Shown: positions 28,264-38,275 of the stretch, piece after piece
Layout of the letters: every line of letters begins with the position of its first letter
Position numbering within the stretch: position 1 is the first letter of the stretch
DNA from: Lachnoanaerobaculum saburreum DSM 3986
GTDB taxonomy: Bacteria > Bacillota > Clostridia > Lachnospirales > Lachnospiraceae
Direction: 5' to 3'
NCBI RefSeq assembly: GCF_000185385.1
Contig: NZ_GL622296.1
Coordinates: 2,826,224-2,890,223, forward strand
DNA length: 64,000 nt
Notes under the pieces: model-generated
Database searches by the model: none
What the model saw: the letters and a program-made list of their open reading frames with translations, nothing else
Told to the model about the DNA's origin: nothing
Translations under genes and position numbers: made by a program

Positions 28264-29358
28264 TCACCTTTCCACTTTTTTTACCGAATTTCCCTCACTG
28301 ATTATTACCGGGAAGTTGTGTGAATAGTTGTGATTTATCCAGTCACTGTCATTTAGCATCTTTATGATGTTTCTTGCTGCCAGCCTTCCAAGTTTTTCCT
28401 TCGGATGAGCTCCTGAAATTATCTTAAAGTCTTTTTCTCCAAGTACCGCATCATCAAAGGAGACCATTGAGAATGTGTTTAAAAACTTTTCAGATTTAAT
28501 ATTAAAAAAATCTGCATACTTATAAGCAATTTCATCATTGTAGGCAATCATAGCGGTACAGTTTTTAATCTTTTTATAGAATGAACTCATACTTGATTTT
28601 GAAAATTTATAATCAAAATCCTTTGTAGAATACCACCTTATACAGTCATCATCTATGACGATGTCATTGTCCGCCATACATTCCATAAATCCTTTATATC
28701 TCTCAATACCCTGCATATCGTCATACTTGAAAATACCGCAGATTTTTCTATGTCCGTTTTCTATCAGCAATTTGGTCAACTCGTAGCTGCATTTTGCATC
28801 ACTCATCTTGATACTGTCAAAATCAAGGTTTGAATAGTGGTTATGAATAAATATAATAGGAATGTTCTTTCTTACAAGCTTTTCATACAGTCTGACATTA
28901 GGATTTGGAAATGAAGACTTAGTGCCTTCCACTATTATCCCTGATATATTCATATTCAAAAATTTATCAAGATAATGCGCTTCTTCATTCAAACTGTTCC
29001 TTGTTACAGCCAGTTCAATCTGTATATTTTCCTCATCCATAATAGACTTTATACCGTCATATAATCTTGGAAAGAAGTAGTCTGACAGATAACTTAGAAT
29101 CAATCCCACCTTCTTTTTGGAACTTTGCTCCATTTTAAAAGAAACATAGGTTCCGCTTCCTCGAACTCTTCTTATCAGACCCTCATCTTCCAAATGTTCT
29201 AAAGCACCTCTTACAGTCTCCCTTGAAAATCCGAACTTTCGCGTAAGTACATTTTCACTTGGAAACTTGGCACCATATTTTAGAACACCGCTTATAATAA
29301 TGGTCTTGCCCCAATTATATACCTTCATATACTTCAGATTGACGTTTTTTTCATTCAT
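28264..29358 (-). CDS. araR: AraR-type arabinose repressor (GntR DNA-binding, LacI effector domain)
   Basis: An N-terminal GntR winged helix (FPSENVLTRKFGFSRETVRGALEHLEDEGLIRRVRGSGTYV) is joined to a LacI/GalR-type sugar-binding domain (KKVGLILSYLSDYFFPRLYDGI, SIKMSDAKCSYELTKLLIENGHRKI, TFSMVSFDDAVLG), the AraR architecture. The ATG at 29358 follows AAAGG and overlaps the kinase gene by 8 bp; a GTG five codons upstream lacks a site. It should repress the arabinose genes around it and be released by L-arabinose. Confidence 0.88.
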   Translation of the reverse strand: MNEKNVNLKYMKVYNWGKTIIISGVLKYGAKFPSENVLTRKFGFSRETVRGALEHLEDEGLIRRVRGSGTYVSFKMEQSSKKKVGLILSYLSDYFFPRLYDGIKSIMDEENIQIELAVTRNSLNEEAHYLDKFLNMNISGIIVEGTKSSFPNPNVRLYEKLVRKNIPIIFIHNHYSNLDFDSIKMSDAKCSYELTKLLIENGHRKICGIFKYDDMQGIERYKGFMECMADNDIVIDDDCIRWYSTKDFDYKFSKSSMSSFYKKIKNCTAMIAYNDEIAYKYADFFNIKSEKFLNTFSMVSFDDAVLGEKDFKIISGAHPKEKLGRLAARNIIKMLNDSDWINHNYSHNFPVIISEGNSVKKVER

Positions 29359-30946
29359 CAAACCTTTCAACACTCAACCTTTCAATATCTAAAGCCTTCA
29401 TATAGCTTTGTGTAAAGTCTTTGAATCCCTCTATATCATTTTCATCCGCCATAATCTCACTTCCGGTATTATGTACAAAGATTCTTTTTTCTAAAAACTC
29501 AGACAAGTCTTTATACTGCGTTGCATACTTTACATATAATGAAAGCAGTGCTATTCCCCATGCACCCCCTTCGCTTGCATTATCAAGTACTTCTACAGGA
29601 GCAGCTATAGCAGCGGACAGATATCTTTGCCCGACCACTTTTGTTTTAAAGAAGCCTCCATGCCCCATCATTTTCTTTATCACTACATTTTCCTTCTCTG
29701 TAAGGATATCAAGTCCCAACTTAACGGCAGTAAGTGAACTGTATAGATGTGCCCTCATAAAATTTGCCAAAGTAAATTTACTCTTCGGGCTTCTCAAAAA
29801 TAAAGGTCTGCCCTCACTAAGTTTGGTAATGCCCTCACCTGAAAAATATCCGAATGACATAAGATTTCCACAGTCACTGCTGCCGTTTAAAGAATTTGTA
29901 TATAGTTTTTCATAGAGTTCACCGTCAGTGATGTTCATTCCGAATAAATTTGCAAATTCTCTAAATATTCCAACCCATGCATTCAGATCACCGGTACCGT
30001 TATTGGCATGTGACATCGCCACCGGATCTCCAACAGGAGTAGTCACCATATCTATCTCTTCATAATAGTTGTTAAGTTTCTTTTCAAGAACAAGCATTGC
30101 AAACATACTTGTTCCTGCCGACATATTTCCTGTGCCTTTTGCAATAGAATTGGTTGCCACCATTCCGGTACCTGCATCTCCCTCAGGAGGACACAGTATG
30201 CTTCCCTCTGCCAAATCACCGTCCTTATCTAAAAGATTGGCACCTGATTTTGTAAGTATACCGGCACATTCTCCGGCCACCATAACCTTTGGCAGTATAT
30301 CTCTTATTTTCCATGAGAAATTACAGTCTTTGATTTTTTCTTCAAATATATCAAGCATTGTTTTATCATAGTCTCTTACAGTTGAATCTATCGGAAATAT
30401 ACCTGAAGCATCTCCTATGCCTATATTTTTTTTGCCTGTAAGCATATAGTGGATATATGAGGAGAGAGTTGTAACAAATCCAATATTTTTCACATGCTCT
30501 TCTTTATCAAGTATCCTCTGATAAAGATGTGCTATTGTCCATCTAAGAGGTATATTGAACTTAAAGCTCTCACTTAATTCTCTTGCCGACCTTTCCGTAT
30601 TTGAATTTCTCCATGTTTGAAAGGGAGCCAAAAGCCTCATATCCTTATCAAATGCCATATATCCATGCATCATGGCACTGATACCCATATACTTTATCTG
30701 CTTTATTGTAATACCGAACTTATCTTTGATATCGGCTTTCAGGCTTTTATAACAATTTGAAAGTCCAAAAAGTATCTCATCAACAGGATATGTCCATATA
30801 CCGTCTATAAAACTGTTCTCCCAGTCATGAATACCTATACCAAGCACTGTTCCGTTTTCATCTGTAAGTACAGATTTTATCCTTGTAGAGCCGAGTTCAA
30901 TTCCTAAGAATATATCACCATTTTCTATTATCTGTCTGCTGTCCAT
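29351..30946 (-). CDS. FGGY-family carbohydrate kinase, probable L-ribulokinase
   Basis: The 531-aa protein has FGGY/ASKHA features: LGIELGSTRIKSVLTDENG at the N-terminus, the substrate region GISAMMHGYMAF, GTGNMSAGTSMFAML, and the C-terminal KMMGHGGFFKTKVVGQRYLSAAIAAPVEVLDNASEGGAWGIALLS. Placed directly between araD and araR, it should phosphorylate L-ribulose to L-ribulose 5-phosphate. It looks nearer xylulokinase-like FGGY kinases than classic AraB, as with the non-orthologous clostridial AraK; no symbol is given because orthology is not settled by eye. It follows araD by 3 bp. Confidence 0.85.
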   Translation of the reverse strand: MDSRQIIENGDIFLGIELGSTRIKSVLTDENGTVLGIGIHDWENSFIDGIWTYPVDEILFGLSNCYKSLKADIKDKFGITIKQIKYMGISAMMHGYMAFDKDMRLLAPFQTWRNSNTERSARELSESFKFNIPLRWTIAHLYQRILDKEEHVKNIGFVTTLSSYIHYMLTGKKNIGIGDASGIFPIDSTVRDYDKTMLDIFEEKIKDCNFSWKIRDILPKVMVAGECAGILTKSGANLLDKDGDLAEGSILCPPEGDAGTGMVATNSIAKGTGNMSAGTSMFAMLVLEKKLNNYYEEIDMVTTPVGDPVAMSHANNGTGDLNAWVGIFREFANLFGMNITDGELYEKLYTNSLNGSSDCGNLMSFGYFSGEGITKLSEGRPLFLRSPKSKFTLANFMRAHLYSSLTAVKLGLDILTEKENVVIKKMMGHGGFFKTKVVGQRYLSAAIAAPVEVLDNASEGGAWGIALLSLYVKYATQYKDLSEFLEKRIFVHNTGSEIMADENDIEGFKDFTQSYMKALDIERLSVERFDE

Positions 30947-30949
30947 ATC

Positions 30950-31657
30950 TCACCTGATTTCCGCCTGATTCCCATAATAGGCATTTTTGCCATGCTTTCT
31001 CAAAAAATGTTTATCCTTCAAATACTGTGGAGCTTTGGCCGCATTCGGATTTACAGTCAGTGCAAAAAGATTCATCTTTGCCACTTCCTCCATAACCACC
31101 GCATTATGTACCGCCGTATTTGCATCCTTGCCCCAACAAAAAGGTCCATGACTTTTACATATACATCCCGGTATATATTCCGAGTTTATATCTCTTTTTC
31201 TGAATGTTTCCACTATAACCTTGCCTGTGTTAAGCTCATAATCCTCATCAAGCTCTTCCTTTGTAAGATGTCTTACACATGGTATATCTCCACAGAAATA
31301 GTCACATTGTGTTGTACCCATACAGGCAATATCCGCTCCCGCCTGTGCAAATCCTGTAGCATAAGGCGAATGTGTATGCACTATACCGCCCGCATTTTTA
31401 AAGTTTCGGTATATTATGAGATGAGTCTTTGTATCGGAAGAGGGATTGTATCTTCCCTCCACTCTATTCCCTTCCAAGTCCATTACCACCATATCATCAG
31501 GTGTAAGTTTGTCATACTCTATACCGCTCGGCTTTATAACAAAGTATTTTCTCTCTTTATCTATACCCGATACATTCCCCCATGTAAATGTTACCAAACC
31601 ATACTTTGGTAAAAGCATATTTGCATCATATACTTTTTTCTTTAATTCTTCTAACAT
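30950..31657 (-). CDS. araD: L-ribulose-5-phosphate 4-epimerase
   Basis: This class II aldolase-fold enzyme shows [13 protein letters not shown], the zinc ligands in IVHTHSPYA and the later [11 protein letters not shown], and [15 protein letters not shown], all diagnostic of AraD. It converts L-ribulose 5-phosphate to D-xylulose 5-phosphate. The open frame begins inside araA; the ATG at 31657 is preceded by GGGAGGAG and follows the araA stop by 10 bp, giving 235 aa, the usual AraD length. Confidence 0.95.
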   Translation of the reverse strand: MLEELKKKVYDANMLLPKYGLVTFTWGNVSGIDKERKYFVIKPSGIEYDKLTPDDMVVMDLEGNRVEGRYNPSSDTKTHLIIYRNFKNAGGIVHTHSPYATGFAQAGADIACMGTTQCDYFCGDIPCVRHLTKEELDEDYELNTGKVIVETFRKRDINSEYIPGCICKSHGPFCWGKDANTAVHNAVVMEEVAKMNLFALTVNPNAAKAPQYLKDKHFLRKHGKNAYYGNQAEIR

Positions 31658-31667
31658 GCTCCTCCCG

Positions 31668-33098
31668 TTATAAATGTGATAAGTCTTCTCTTCTTGTATC
31701 ATTACCTATAGTAATAAGTTCACTGTCTGTAAGTCTTGCAAACATTGCAATATCTTCTCTTGTAAGTGCGGTAGATACAATAGAGTGATGCGCACCGCCT
31801 GCATAACACCATGCTGCCGTTCCCAGTTCAAAGTTCGGTTTATGTCTATACATAATTCTTGCAACCGGCAACTTCGGCATAGGATATGGCTGCTTGACAA
31901 GTTCTATATCTGCACAGATTATTCTAAATCTGTCTCCCATATCCACCATTGTTACCTGTATTCCGTCACCTGTCACTCCATCAAACACAAGTCTTGCAGG
32001 ATCTTCCTTACCGCCTATTCCAAGCGGTAAAACCTGTATCTCCGGTTTTGTAGCTGCAAATGACGGCGGAACCTCAAGCATATGACTTGCAAGTTCAAGT
32101 TCCTCATCTTCAGTCAAATCATATGTGTAATCCTCTATAAAGCCGGTTGCTCCGCTTCTATGTTTTGCCATTTTCATAAGTACGGCACTGAATGCACTTG
32201 TCTTGTAATCTCCTTCAGGTGCAAACCCTATGCCTCTTGCCATCAAGTTTTGTGCCGATATTCCCGGCAACTGTTTTAGCCCATGTAAATCTTGAAATGT
32301 ATCTGTGAAAGCTCCGATATTATTTTTATCAAGGAATTTATCCAATCCCACCTCATACCTTGCCTGTTCCCTCACCGCTTTTATATTGTCAGTCTTTAGA
32401 GTATATTTTGACAAATACTCTTCCATCTTCTTATCTGTCTCAACTTCACTTACATGATTTATTATATCCACCAAATCACCAAGTGCATAGTAGTTACATT
32501 CCCAGCCGTACTTTATCTGGCTTTCCACTCTGTCTCCGTCAGTGACTGCAACCTCACGCATATTGTTGCCAAAGCTTGCCACCTTCAGATGTCTTGAAAA
32601 ATCTATAGCATTTGCCACCTCGATAAATCTCTTTATCTGTGAAATGACTCTTTCATGTTTATAATATCCTGCCACTACTTCATGTACTATTCCCATTCTG
32701 GCAAGTATAAAGCCGTATTCTCTGTCTCCATGAGCCGATTGATTCAAATTCATAAAATCCATATCTATACTTTCATAAGGAAGCTTCTCATTATACTGTG
32801 TATGTAAGTGTAACAGCGGTTTTCTAAGCAATGACAATCCCTTTATCCACATCTTGGCAGGTGAAAAAGTATGCATCCATGTAATCACTCCGATACAATC
32901 TTCATCCACCATCACCTTCTTAAAGTTTTCAATACAGATTTCTGATGTCTCTACTATCGGCATCAGCTCAAGTTTCGCTATATATTCAAGCTTTTCATTT
33001 AAGAATTTTACCATTTTTTCACTGTCTTTTGCAACAGTATCTAAACATTCTCTACCATATAGATCCTGACTGCCTACTATAAAGTATACTTTTTTCAT
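31668..33098 (-). CDS. araA: L-arabinose isomerase
   Basis: The 476-aa protein opens with [14 protein letters not shown], the typical AraA start, and carries the metal-site regions [17 protein letters not shown] and [16 protein letters not shown] and the late His motif [10 protein letters not shown]. It converts L-arabinose to L-ribulose, the first step after uptake. GGAG lies 7 nt before the ATG. It follows the second CUT2 permease by 25 bp and leads into araD, so import and catabolism are one operon. Confidence 0.97.
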   Translation of the reverse strand: MKKVYFIVGSQDLYGRECLDTVAKDSEKMVKFLNEKLEYIAKLELMPIVETSEICIENFKKVMVDEDCIGVITWMHTFSPAKMWIKGLSLLRKPLLHLHTQYNEKLPYESIDMDFMNLNQSAHGDREYGFILARMGIVHEVVAGYYKHERVISQIKRFIEVANAIDFSRHLKVASFGNNMREVAVTDGDRVESQIKYGWECNYYALGDLVDIINHVSEVETDKKMEEYLSKYTLKTDNIKAVREQARYEVGLDKFLDKNNIGAFTDTFQDLHGLKQLPGISAQNLMARGIGFAPEGDYKTSAFSAVLMKMAKHRSGATGFIEDYTYDLTEDEELELASHMLEVPPSFAATKPEIQVLPLGIGGKEDPARLVFDGVTGDGIQVTMVDMGDRFRIICADIELVKQPYPMPKLPVARIMYRHKPNFELGTAAWCYAGGAHHSIVSTALTREDIAMFARLTDSELITIGNDTRREDLSHL

Positions 33099-33123
33099 AT
33101 TATTTACTCCTTATATAAAACTG

Positions 33124-34041
33124 TTATTTGATAACCTGTATTGATTTTCTGTCGGCAAATACCGCTACAAATATAAGGAAAATCACTCCCTGTATAAGTT
33201 GCATCATTTGTGTGGAAAATCCCATCATTGTCAATCCGCTATTCAATACAATATATAATAATGAACCTACAATTATATTTTCAAACCTCACCTTTGCACC
33301 GCCTGATATAGGCATACCGCCAAGTACCAATGCAATCAAAATCTGAGTTTCAAGCTGACTTCCACCTGATGAAGTAACAGAGCCGACTTTAATCACATTG
33401 ATAAAAGCTGCAAATCCTGTCATTGCACCTGCAAGTATATATACTAAAAATTTCATCTTATCAGTTCTTACTCCTGCAAACATAGCGGCTTTTTCTCCTG
33501 CACCTATCGCCTTTAAGTACCTGCCGAATTTCGTGAATCTAAATACTACAAATGCTGTTACAACTACTAATACTGTGATACCTATCTTTAATCCGATTGT
33601 ATCAAAACTTACCAGACTTGCGGCTCCGGCAACCGGTGCATTGGTTGTAAGATACTTTATTACTCCTCTTAGCAAAAACATGGTACATATAGTTACAATA
33701 AAAGACTGTATCTTCCTGTTTACATAAAAATACCCGTTTATACCTCCGATAACAGCTCCTGTTAAGATTCCTCCAAGTATTGCAATCATTATATTATATT
33801 TTGAAAGCACACATACAACTATAGAAGCAAGTCCTAATATAGAACCTTGTGAAAAATCCAATCCACCCATAGTCATAACAAAAAACACCCCTGTAGCGGA
33901 AATCATAACAACATAAGCCTGTGATAATACTAAAGGTAAATTTGATATCATTCTCCAATTTGTGAAAATATTGAAAATCACAAAAATGGCACATAGTCCG
34001 ACTATAGGTAAAAGAGCACGAAAAATATTCTTTCTGTCCAT
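33124..34041 (-). CDS. CUT2 sugar ABC permease (RbsC/AraH-like)
   Basis: A 305-aa, multi-helix permease of the monosaccharide family, with the signature GLDFSQGSILGLASIVVCVL and the conserved loop AGVRTDKMKFLVYILAGAMTGFAAF. It forms a heteromeric channel with the other permease at 35585. The CUT2 set with araA/araD strongly suggests L-arabinose import. It starts 8 bp after the ATPase gene. Confidence 0.92.
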   Translation of the reverse strand: MDRKNIFRALLPIVGLCAIFVIFNIFTNWRMISNLPLVLSQAYVVMISATGVFFVMTMGGLDFSQGSILGLASIVVCVLSKYNIMIAILGGILTGAVIGGINGYFYVNRKIQSFIVTICTMFLLRGVIKYLTTNAPVAGAASLVSFDTIGLKIGITVLVVVTAFVVFRFTKFGRYLKAIGAGEKAAMFAGVRTDKMKFLVYILAGAMTGFAAFINVIKVGSVTSSGGSQLETQILIALVLGGMPISGGAKVRFENIIVGSLLYIVLNSGLTMMGFSTQMMQLIQGVIFLIFVAVFADRKSIQVIK

Positions 34042-34049
34042 ATCTCCTC

Positions 34050-35549
34050 CTAAACCATCATAGAAATAAGAGTATTCTCACCTATCTCTACACTTCTATC
34101 TATTTCTCCTGAAATTTTTCCGTCTTTCATTATTATTATTCTGTCACACATACCGATAAGCTCCATCAGCTCTTCTGAAATCATAATAATAGACTTACCG
34201 CTTTTTATCATACCGTTCATAAGATTGTAGATATCTTGTTTCACCTTGATATCTATTCCTCTGGTCGGCGAATCAAGCACCACTATATCTGAATCCTTAC
34301 CAATCCATCTGGCAAGTACCACCTTTTGCTTATTTCCACCTGATAAGTCGGAAACGAACTGATCTATATTTACCATCTTTACAGACATTTTCTTTGCATA
34401 CTCATTTGCAAAATTATTCATAGCTCTGTCTGATAAAAATTTCCATTTTAATTTCAACTTATCAAGTGACGGCAAACAAATATTATCTCCGATAGACTCG
34501 TTCATTACTACAGATTCATTGTCCCTGTCCTTTGATGTATATGCTATGGAATGTGCAATAGCTGTAGGTATATCATTTATATGTGTTCCGTCAGAAGTTA
34601 TTACCTCTCCGCTTCTGTCATAGGAAGCGCCGAAAATTGCCTTTCCTATTTCATGCATTCCCGACTCTGAAAGTCCGCCAAACCCCAGAATCTCTCCTTT
34701 ATGTAAATCAAAACTCACATCTTCCAACAGGCCCGGCACCGATACATTTTTTACCGAAAGGACTACTTCATCTTTAACGGACTCTCCAAATTGTTTTCTG
34801 TAATAGTCTCCTTCAAGTTCCCTGCCGACCATCAACTTCCTAAGCCCCTCTTCATCTATATCCTTAGATGAAACCGTATCTATATAAACACCGTCTCTAA
34901 GAACAGTGACAGTATCTGATTTTTCAAGGATCTCAGGCAGGTCATGTGATATAAATATTACCGTATTTCCGGCTTTTTTTATTCTTTCCATATGCTTGTA
35001 AAGCTCATGCCTTCCCTCATTTGAAAGTGCAGTAGTAGTCTCATCAATTACCACAATCTTCGGTTCAAAATATGTCGCCTTTACAATTTCTATCAACTTT
35101 CTGTCCTCAAAATTGTACCGGTCAATTATCTCACCTGCTTTAATTCTGTCAAAACCGTATTTTTTCAAAAGCTCGGTTGCCATTTTATTCATCAGATTTG
35201 TATTTTTTATTCCGAATTTTGTAAATTTATCTTCATGTCCTAAAAAAATATTTTCAGCAACGGTAAGCCCTGACAGGGTTCCAAGTTCCTGTACTATAAT
35301 TGAAATACCTTCTTTGTTTGCTTCAACTTGATTTTTAGGATGTACTTCTCTGCCGTCTAAAATGAACTTACCGCTGTCAATTGTATAAATTCCTGTAAGC
35401 ATATTTGTGAGTGTGGATTTACCTGAACCGTTTTCACCTATCAGTGCATGTACTTCACCCTTTTTTATACTGAATGAAACATCTGCGACAGCCTTTGTAA
35501 TACCGAAAGTTTTACATAGATGCTCAATTTTTAATCTTACTTCACCCAT
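34050..35549 (-). CDS. CUT2 sugar ABC transporter ATP-binding protein (AraG/MglA-like)
   Basis: Two ABC domains are fused, as usual for the CUT2 class. The first has Walker A GENGSGKST and Walker B KIVVIDETTTALS; the second is degenerate at Walker A (GFGGLSESG) but keeps LSGGNKQKVVLARW and VLDSPTRGID. AAAGGAG precedes the ATG at 35549; the 13 extra upstream codons overlap the preceding permease and are rejected. Product 499 aa. It powers monosaccharide, probably arabinose, uptake. Confidence 0.93.
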   Translation of the reverse strand: MGEVRLKIEHLCKTFGITKAVADVSFSIKKGEVHALIGENGSGKSTLTNMLTGIYTIDSGKFILDGREVHPKNQVEANKEGISIIVQELGTLSGLTVAENIFLGHEDKFTKFGIKNTNLMNKMATELLKKYGFDRIKAGEIIDRYNFEDRKLIEIVKATYFEPKIVVIDETTTALSNEGRHELYKHMERIKKAGNTVIFISHDLPEILEKSDTVTVLRDGVYIDTVSSKDIDEEGLRKLMVGRELEGDYYRKQFGESVKDEVVLSVKNVSVPGLLEDVSFDLHKGEILGFGGLSESGMHEIGKAIFGASYDRSGEVITSDGTHINDIPTAIAHSIAYTSKDRDNESVVMNESIGDNICLPSLDKLKLKWKFLSDRAMNNFANEYAKKMSVKMVNIDQFVSDLSGGNKQKVVLARWIGKDSDIVVLDSPTRGIDIKVKQDIYNLMNGMIKSGKSIIMISEELMELIGMCDRIIIMKDGKISGEIDRSVEIGENTLISMMV

Positions 35550-35584
35550 CTTATCTCCTTTTGAAAATGTTTGGCAAAAAGCAA

Positions 35585-36553
35585 TCACTTAACTATATCG
35601 CCTTTATTTACCTTTGTTGTCAATGTTATTATAATAAGCAATGTAATACCTGTAATGACATCTTGTATTGCAGTCGGTGCGCCTAATGCAATAAAACCGA
35701 AGAATATAATATTGATTACAAACTCTCCTATAATAATTGCCTGCAAAGGCATTCCGTATTTTTTAAAAGCCAATCCAAAGAAACATCCCATTGTAGGTAT
35801 AAAGTTTCTGCTCATAGATGCCATACCGGTTACAGCCACCATAGATGAGCCGTAGCTTATTGTAAGTATTGACATAATTCCTAAAAATGCACCTGAAATA
35901 ATAAATGCCGCCACTTTATATTTCTTTATATTGATACCCATATTTTTAGCTACAAACTCATTACTTCCTATTGCATATGTGTATGTACCTATTTTAGTAT
36001 AATTTAATATTAAATATGCTGTTGCAAAGGCTGTTAAAGCCAATATAATGTCTCCCGGCATACGTCCGAAAATTCTCAGTTCAGATGATAATGTTTGCTC
36101 AACTCCACCTGATATATAATTGGCAACCGACTCATATATAAGTGCCAATCCGGTAGTTACTATCATTGACGGTATTCTCAAATTTACATATAAAAAACCG
36201 TTTAAAATACCTACTATAGTTCCTGTTATTATACATCCAAGTATTAATCCTATATATCCCATTCCGAACTTCCCTGCAAATACACTTCCCACTATTGCAG
36301 AAAGCATGATATTTGCACCTATCGAAAAGTCAAACATGCCCATTACCATAACAAAGTAGAATCCTACCGCACCCACCGTCGCTATCAGACTTGCCTGAAA
36401 ATAACTTAGTAAATTACCGGGTGACCCGAAATTTTTCGGTGTAAGAATCTTAAATACTGCCCATGATAATATTACTAAAAAAACAAGTATGATATACCCT
36501 AAGACCTTTGCAGATACTACTTTTTTATTCTTTATCGCTGTAATAAAATCCAT
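35585..36553 (-). CDS. CUT2 sugar ABC permease
   Basis: The 322-aa permease has about ten hydrophobic segments and the family motifs VMGMFDFSIGANIMLSAIVGSVFAG and AKNMGINIKKYKVAAFIISGAFLGI. It is the first permease after the binding-protein gene, from which it is separated by 100 bp with a stem-loop, a layout that usually gives more binding protein than permease. Confidence 0.92.
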   Translation of the reverse strand: MDFITAIKNKKVVSAKVLGYIILVFLVILSWAVFKILTPKNFGSPGNLLSYFQASLIATVGAVGFYFVMVMGMFDFSIGANIMLSAIVGSVFAGKFGMGYIGLILGCIITGTIVGILNGFLYVNLRIPSMIVTTGLALIYESVANYISGGVEQTLSSELRIFGRMPGDIILALTAFATAYLILNYTKIGTYTYAIGSNEFVAKNMGINIKKYKVAAFIISGAFLGIMSILTISYGSSMVAVTGMASMSRNFIPTMGCFFGLAFKKYGMPLQAIIIGEFVINIIFFGFIALGAPTAIQDVITGITLLIIITLTTKVNKGDIVK

Positions 36554-36583
36554 TCTACAATCCTTTTCTTCACTTTTAAAATA

Positions 36584-36606
36584 GCTGCCGTATAAACTAC
36601 AGCAGC
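36584..36606 (-). other. Stem-loop after the CUT2 binding-protein gene
   Basis: GCTGCTGTA and TACGGCAGC form a stem with one mismatch and a 5-nt loop, between binding-protein and permease genes. It probably lets only part of the transcripts continue, or protects the upstream mRNA. Confidence 0.5.
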
Positions 36607-36653
36607 CACACCTTATAATGTAATCTGATTTTTAAATGTCCTTTTTAAACCGT

Positions 36654-37844
36654 CTACTTTGATCTTTCCATAGCGTCCTGTATAGACAACTTGGATGCAG
36701 CTTCCTTTAATTTATCCAAACTAAGTTGTGATATACTGACAAGTTCATCTTTAGTATATGGAAGTTTATCTACGAAGTACTTTTCATAATCTGCATAGTC
36801 TTCCGGTGATGAAACATATAAATATGGGAATTGCACATCTTCAAATTTTCCTTCAATACCTGTATAATTTCCCTTTATTGCATTGTAAACCATCATAAAT
36901 GAAAATAAAGGATCACAGTAATGTCCGCCTGATTCACCTGCCATAGAACCGTTTTTAAGTCTCTCACCGAGATCAGGCAAAAAATCTGTTGAAACTATAT
37001 CTATATCTTTAGTCTTACCGGCTCTCTCAACTGCCGCTATAGCACCTTGTAAAGGATCACCTCCACCTCCGGCAGGTATAAGCGCATCTAAGCCCGGATC
37101 CGCCGCCATCAGTGCTTCCGCCGCCTTTGATCCGCCTTCAGAAGATGTTCCGGCATACTGCGGTTCGGATAATTTGGCTTGATCATCAGGATGATCCTTA
37201 TTCCACTTTTCTACTCCGGCTTTGTAACCTTCCCATCTTCCAAGCCATGTAGCATCACCTTGCTCCCATCCGATAAGACCTATATTTCTATCCCCCTTAT
37301 TAAGCAAAATCTCAACCAATTTCTCACCGTTTTCAGGCTCGTTCTCATGAACCGCTCCGATATAATAAGGTGAATCTGTTGCCAACTTATAAATATCGGC
37401 ATTTTTATCCTTATCTATTATCCTAAAAAACTGTGAAAGGTATACCTTGTTATCATTTGCGGTTTTTATAGCTGATGTCATCTCCGTATCTGAAGAATTA
37501 CATATTATGATTCCCTGACATCCGGCAGCTACAAGTTGCTCTACAGATGAGGTCACTTTCTCCGAAACATGCCCCTGATCTACATACTGTATCTGCACTC
37601 CTAAAGCATCCGCCGCCTCATCAAGTATCCTCTTACACTGTGATCCGAGCACATCGGTTGATGACCATATTGAAACTCCGATCTTGATATCCTTATTATC
37701 AATTGTCTTTGCTTCCTTTGTATCCTCCGCCGCACTGCTTTTGCTTGTGTCCGTATTGTCTGTTCCACTACCACATGCTGCCAATGGAAATGCCATAGCC
37801 GCTACCATACCGACTGCTACAATCTTTTTAATTACCTTTTTCAT
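36654..37844 (-). CDS. CUT2 sugar-binding lipoprotein
   Basis: A lipoprotein signal (MAAMAFPLAAC from the chosen start) and an Asp/Ser-rich linker precede a periplasmic-binding-protein fold (IKIGVSIWSSTDVLGSQCKRILDEAADALGVQIQYVDQGHVSEK, QGIIICNSSDTEM, LDALIPAGGGGDPLQGAIAAVERAG). GGAGG lies 5 nt before the ATG at 37844; the computed frame is 16 codons longer but has no ribosome site. 396 aa. First gene of the arabinose operon; ligand probably L-arabinose. Confidence 0.9.
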   Translation of the reverse strand: MKKVIKKIVAVGMVAAMAFPLAACGSGTDNTDTSKSSAAEDTKEAKTIDNKDIKIGVSIWSSTDVLGSQCKRILDEAADALGVQIQYVDQGHVSEKVTSSVEQLVAAGCQGIIICNSSDTEMTSAIKTANDNKVYLSQFFRIIDKDKNADIYKLATDSPYYIGAVHENEPENGEKLVEILLNKGDRNIGLIGWEQGDATWLGRWEGYKAGVEKWNKDHPDDQAKLSEPQYAGTSSEGGSKAAEALMAADPGLDALIPAGGGGDPLQGAIAAVERAGKTKDIDIVSTDFLPDLGERLKNGSMAGESGGHYCDPLFSFMMVYNAIKGNYTGIEGKFEDVQFPYLYVSSPEDYADYEKYFVDKLPYTKDELVSISQLSLDKLKEAASKLSIQDAMERSK

Positions 37845-37882
37845 TTTTCCTCCTAAAAATACACGAAATATTATGTTCTTAT

Positions 37883-37917
37883 AGTAGTACAATATATCTT
37901 ATTTAACAATGTACTAC
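37883..37917. promoter_or_regulatory. Inverted repeat in the arabinose operon control region
   Basis: GTAGTACA and TGTACTAC on the minus strand are perfect 8-bp arms 19 bp apart, about 40-75 bp upstream of the first gene. The core TGTAC/GTACA resembles AraR half-sites. It is a candidate looped or two-site operator for AraR. Confidence 0.45.
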
Positions 37918-38189
37918 ATCTTTTTTAACTCTCTAAGTTGTATTAAAAAAGCACAGTCCAAATACCCTAAGTGATTAAATAATTAATTAATTCACAAAAA
38001 ATATATAATTATATATGTAATATCAAGTATATTACTCTTAAAATACAAAAAATCTCCAATACTATATTCTTGAAAATAATAATTAGAGATTTTTAATAAT
38101 ACAACTTTTAGATTAGCTAAAAATGTATGGTATTCTGTTTTAATATTTGCAGGCTTAACGAAGAGATGTTTAATAATCAGTTTACACAC
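37918..38189. other. AT-rich interval without a convincing gene
   Basis: A 78-codon open frame runs here on the minus strand (37992-38228), but it has no ribosome site, overlaps the terminator and has low-complexity AT-rich coding, so it is not called. Confidence 0.4.
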
Positions 38190-38237
38190 AAAAAAGGCAT
38201 GTGAAAAATGAAATACCATTTCCCACACGCCCTTTTA
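38190..38237 (-). terminator. Terminator of the surface-protein gene
   Basis: On the minus strand AAAAGGGCGTGTGGGAAATG and CATTTTTCACATGCCTTTT form an imperfect long hairpin followed by a T-run, about 40 bp after the stop. Confidence 0.7.
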
Positions 38238-38275
38238 TATTATTTGGATATTATAACATTTTAAGCTTTATAATA

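Noticed and set aside
29421-29915. 164-codon plus-strand frame in the FGGY kinase gene
   Set aside because: It runs opposite a well-conserved kinase; an antisense shadow.
30992-31612. 206-codon plus-strand frame opposite araD
   Set aside because: araD has complete zinc-ligand motifs on the other strand, and this frame has no ribosome site or motif.
37992-38228. 78-codon minus-strand open frame
   Set aside because: No ribosome site, overlaps the surface-protein terminator and has low-complexity AT-rich coding.
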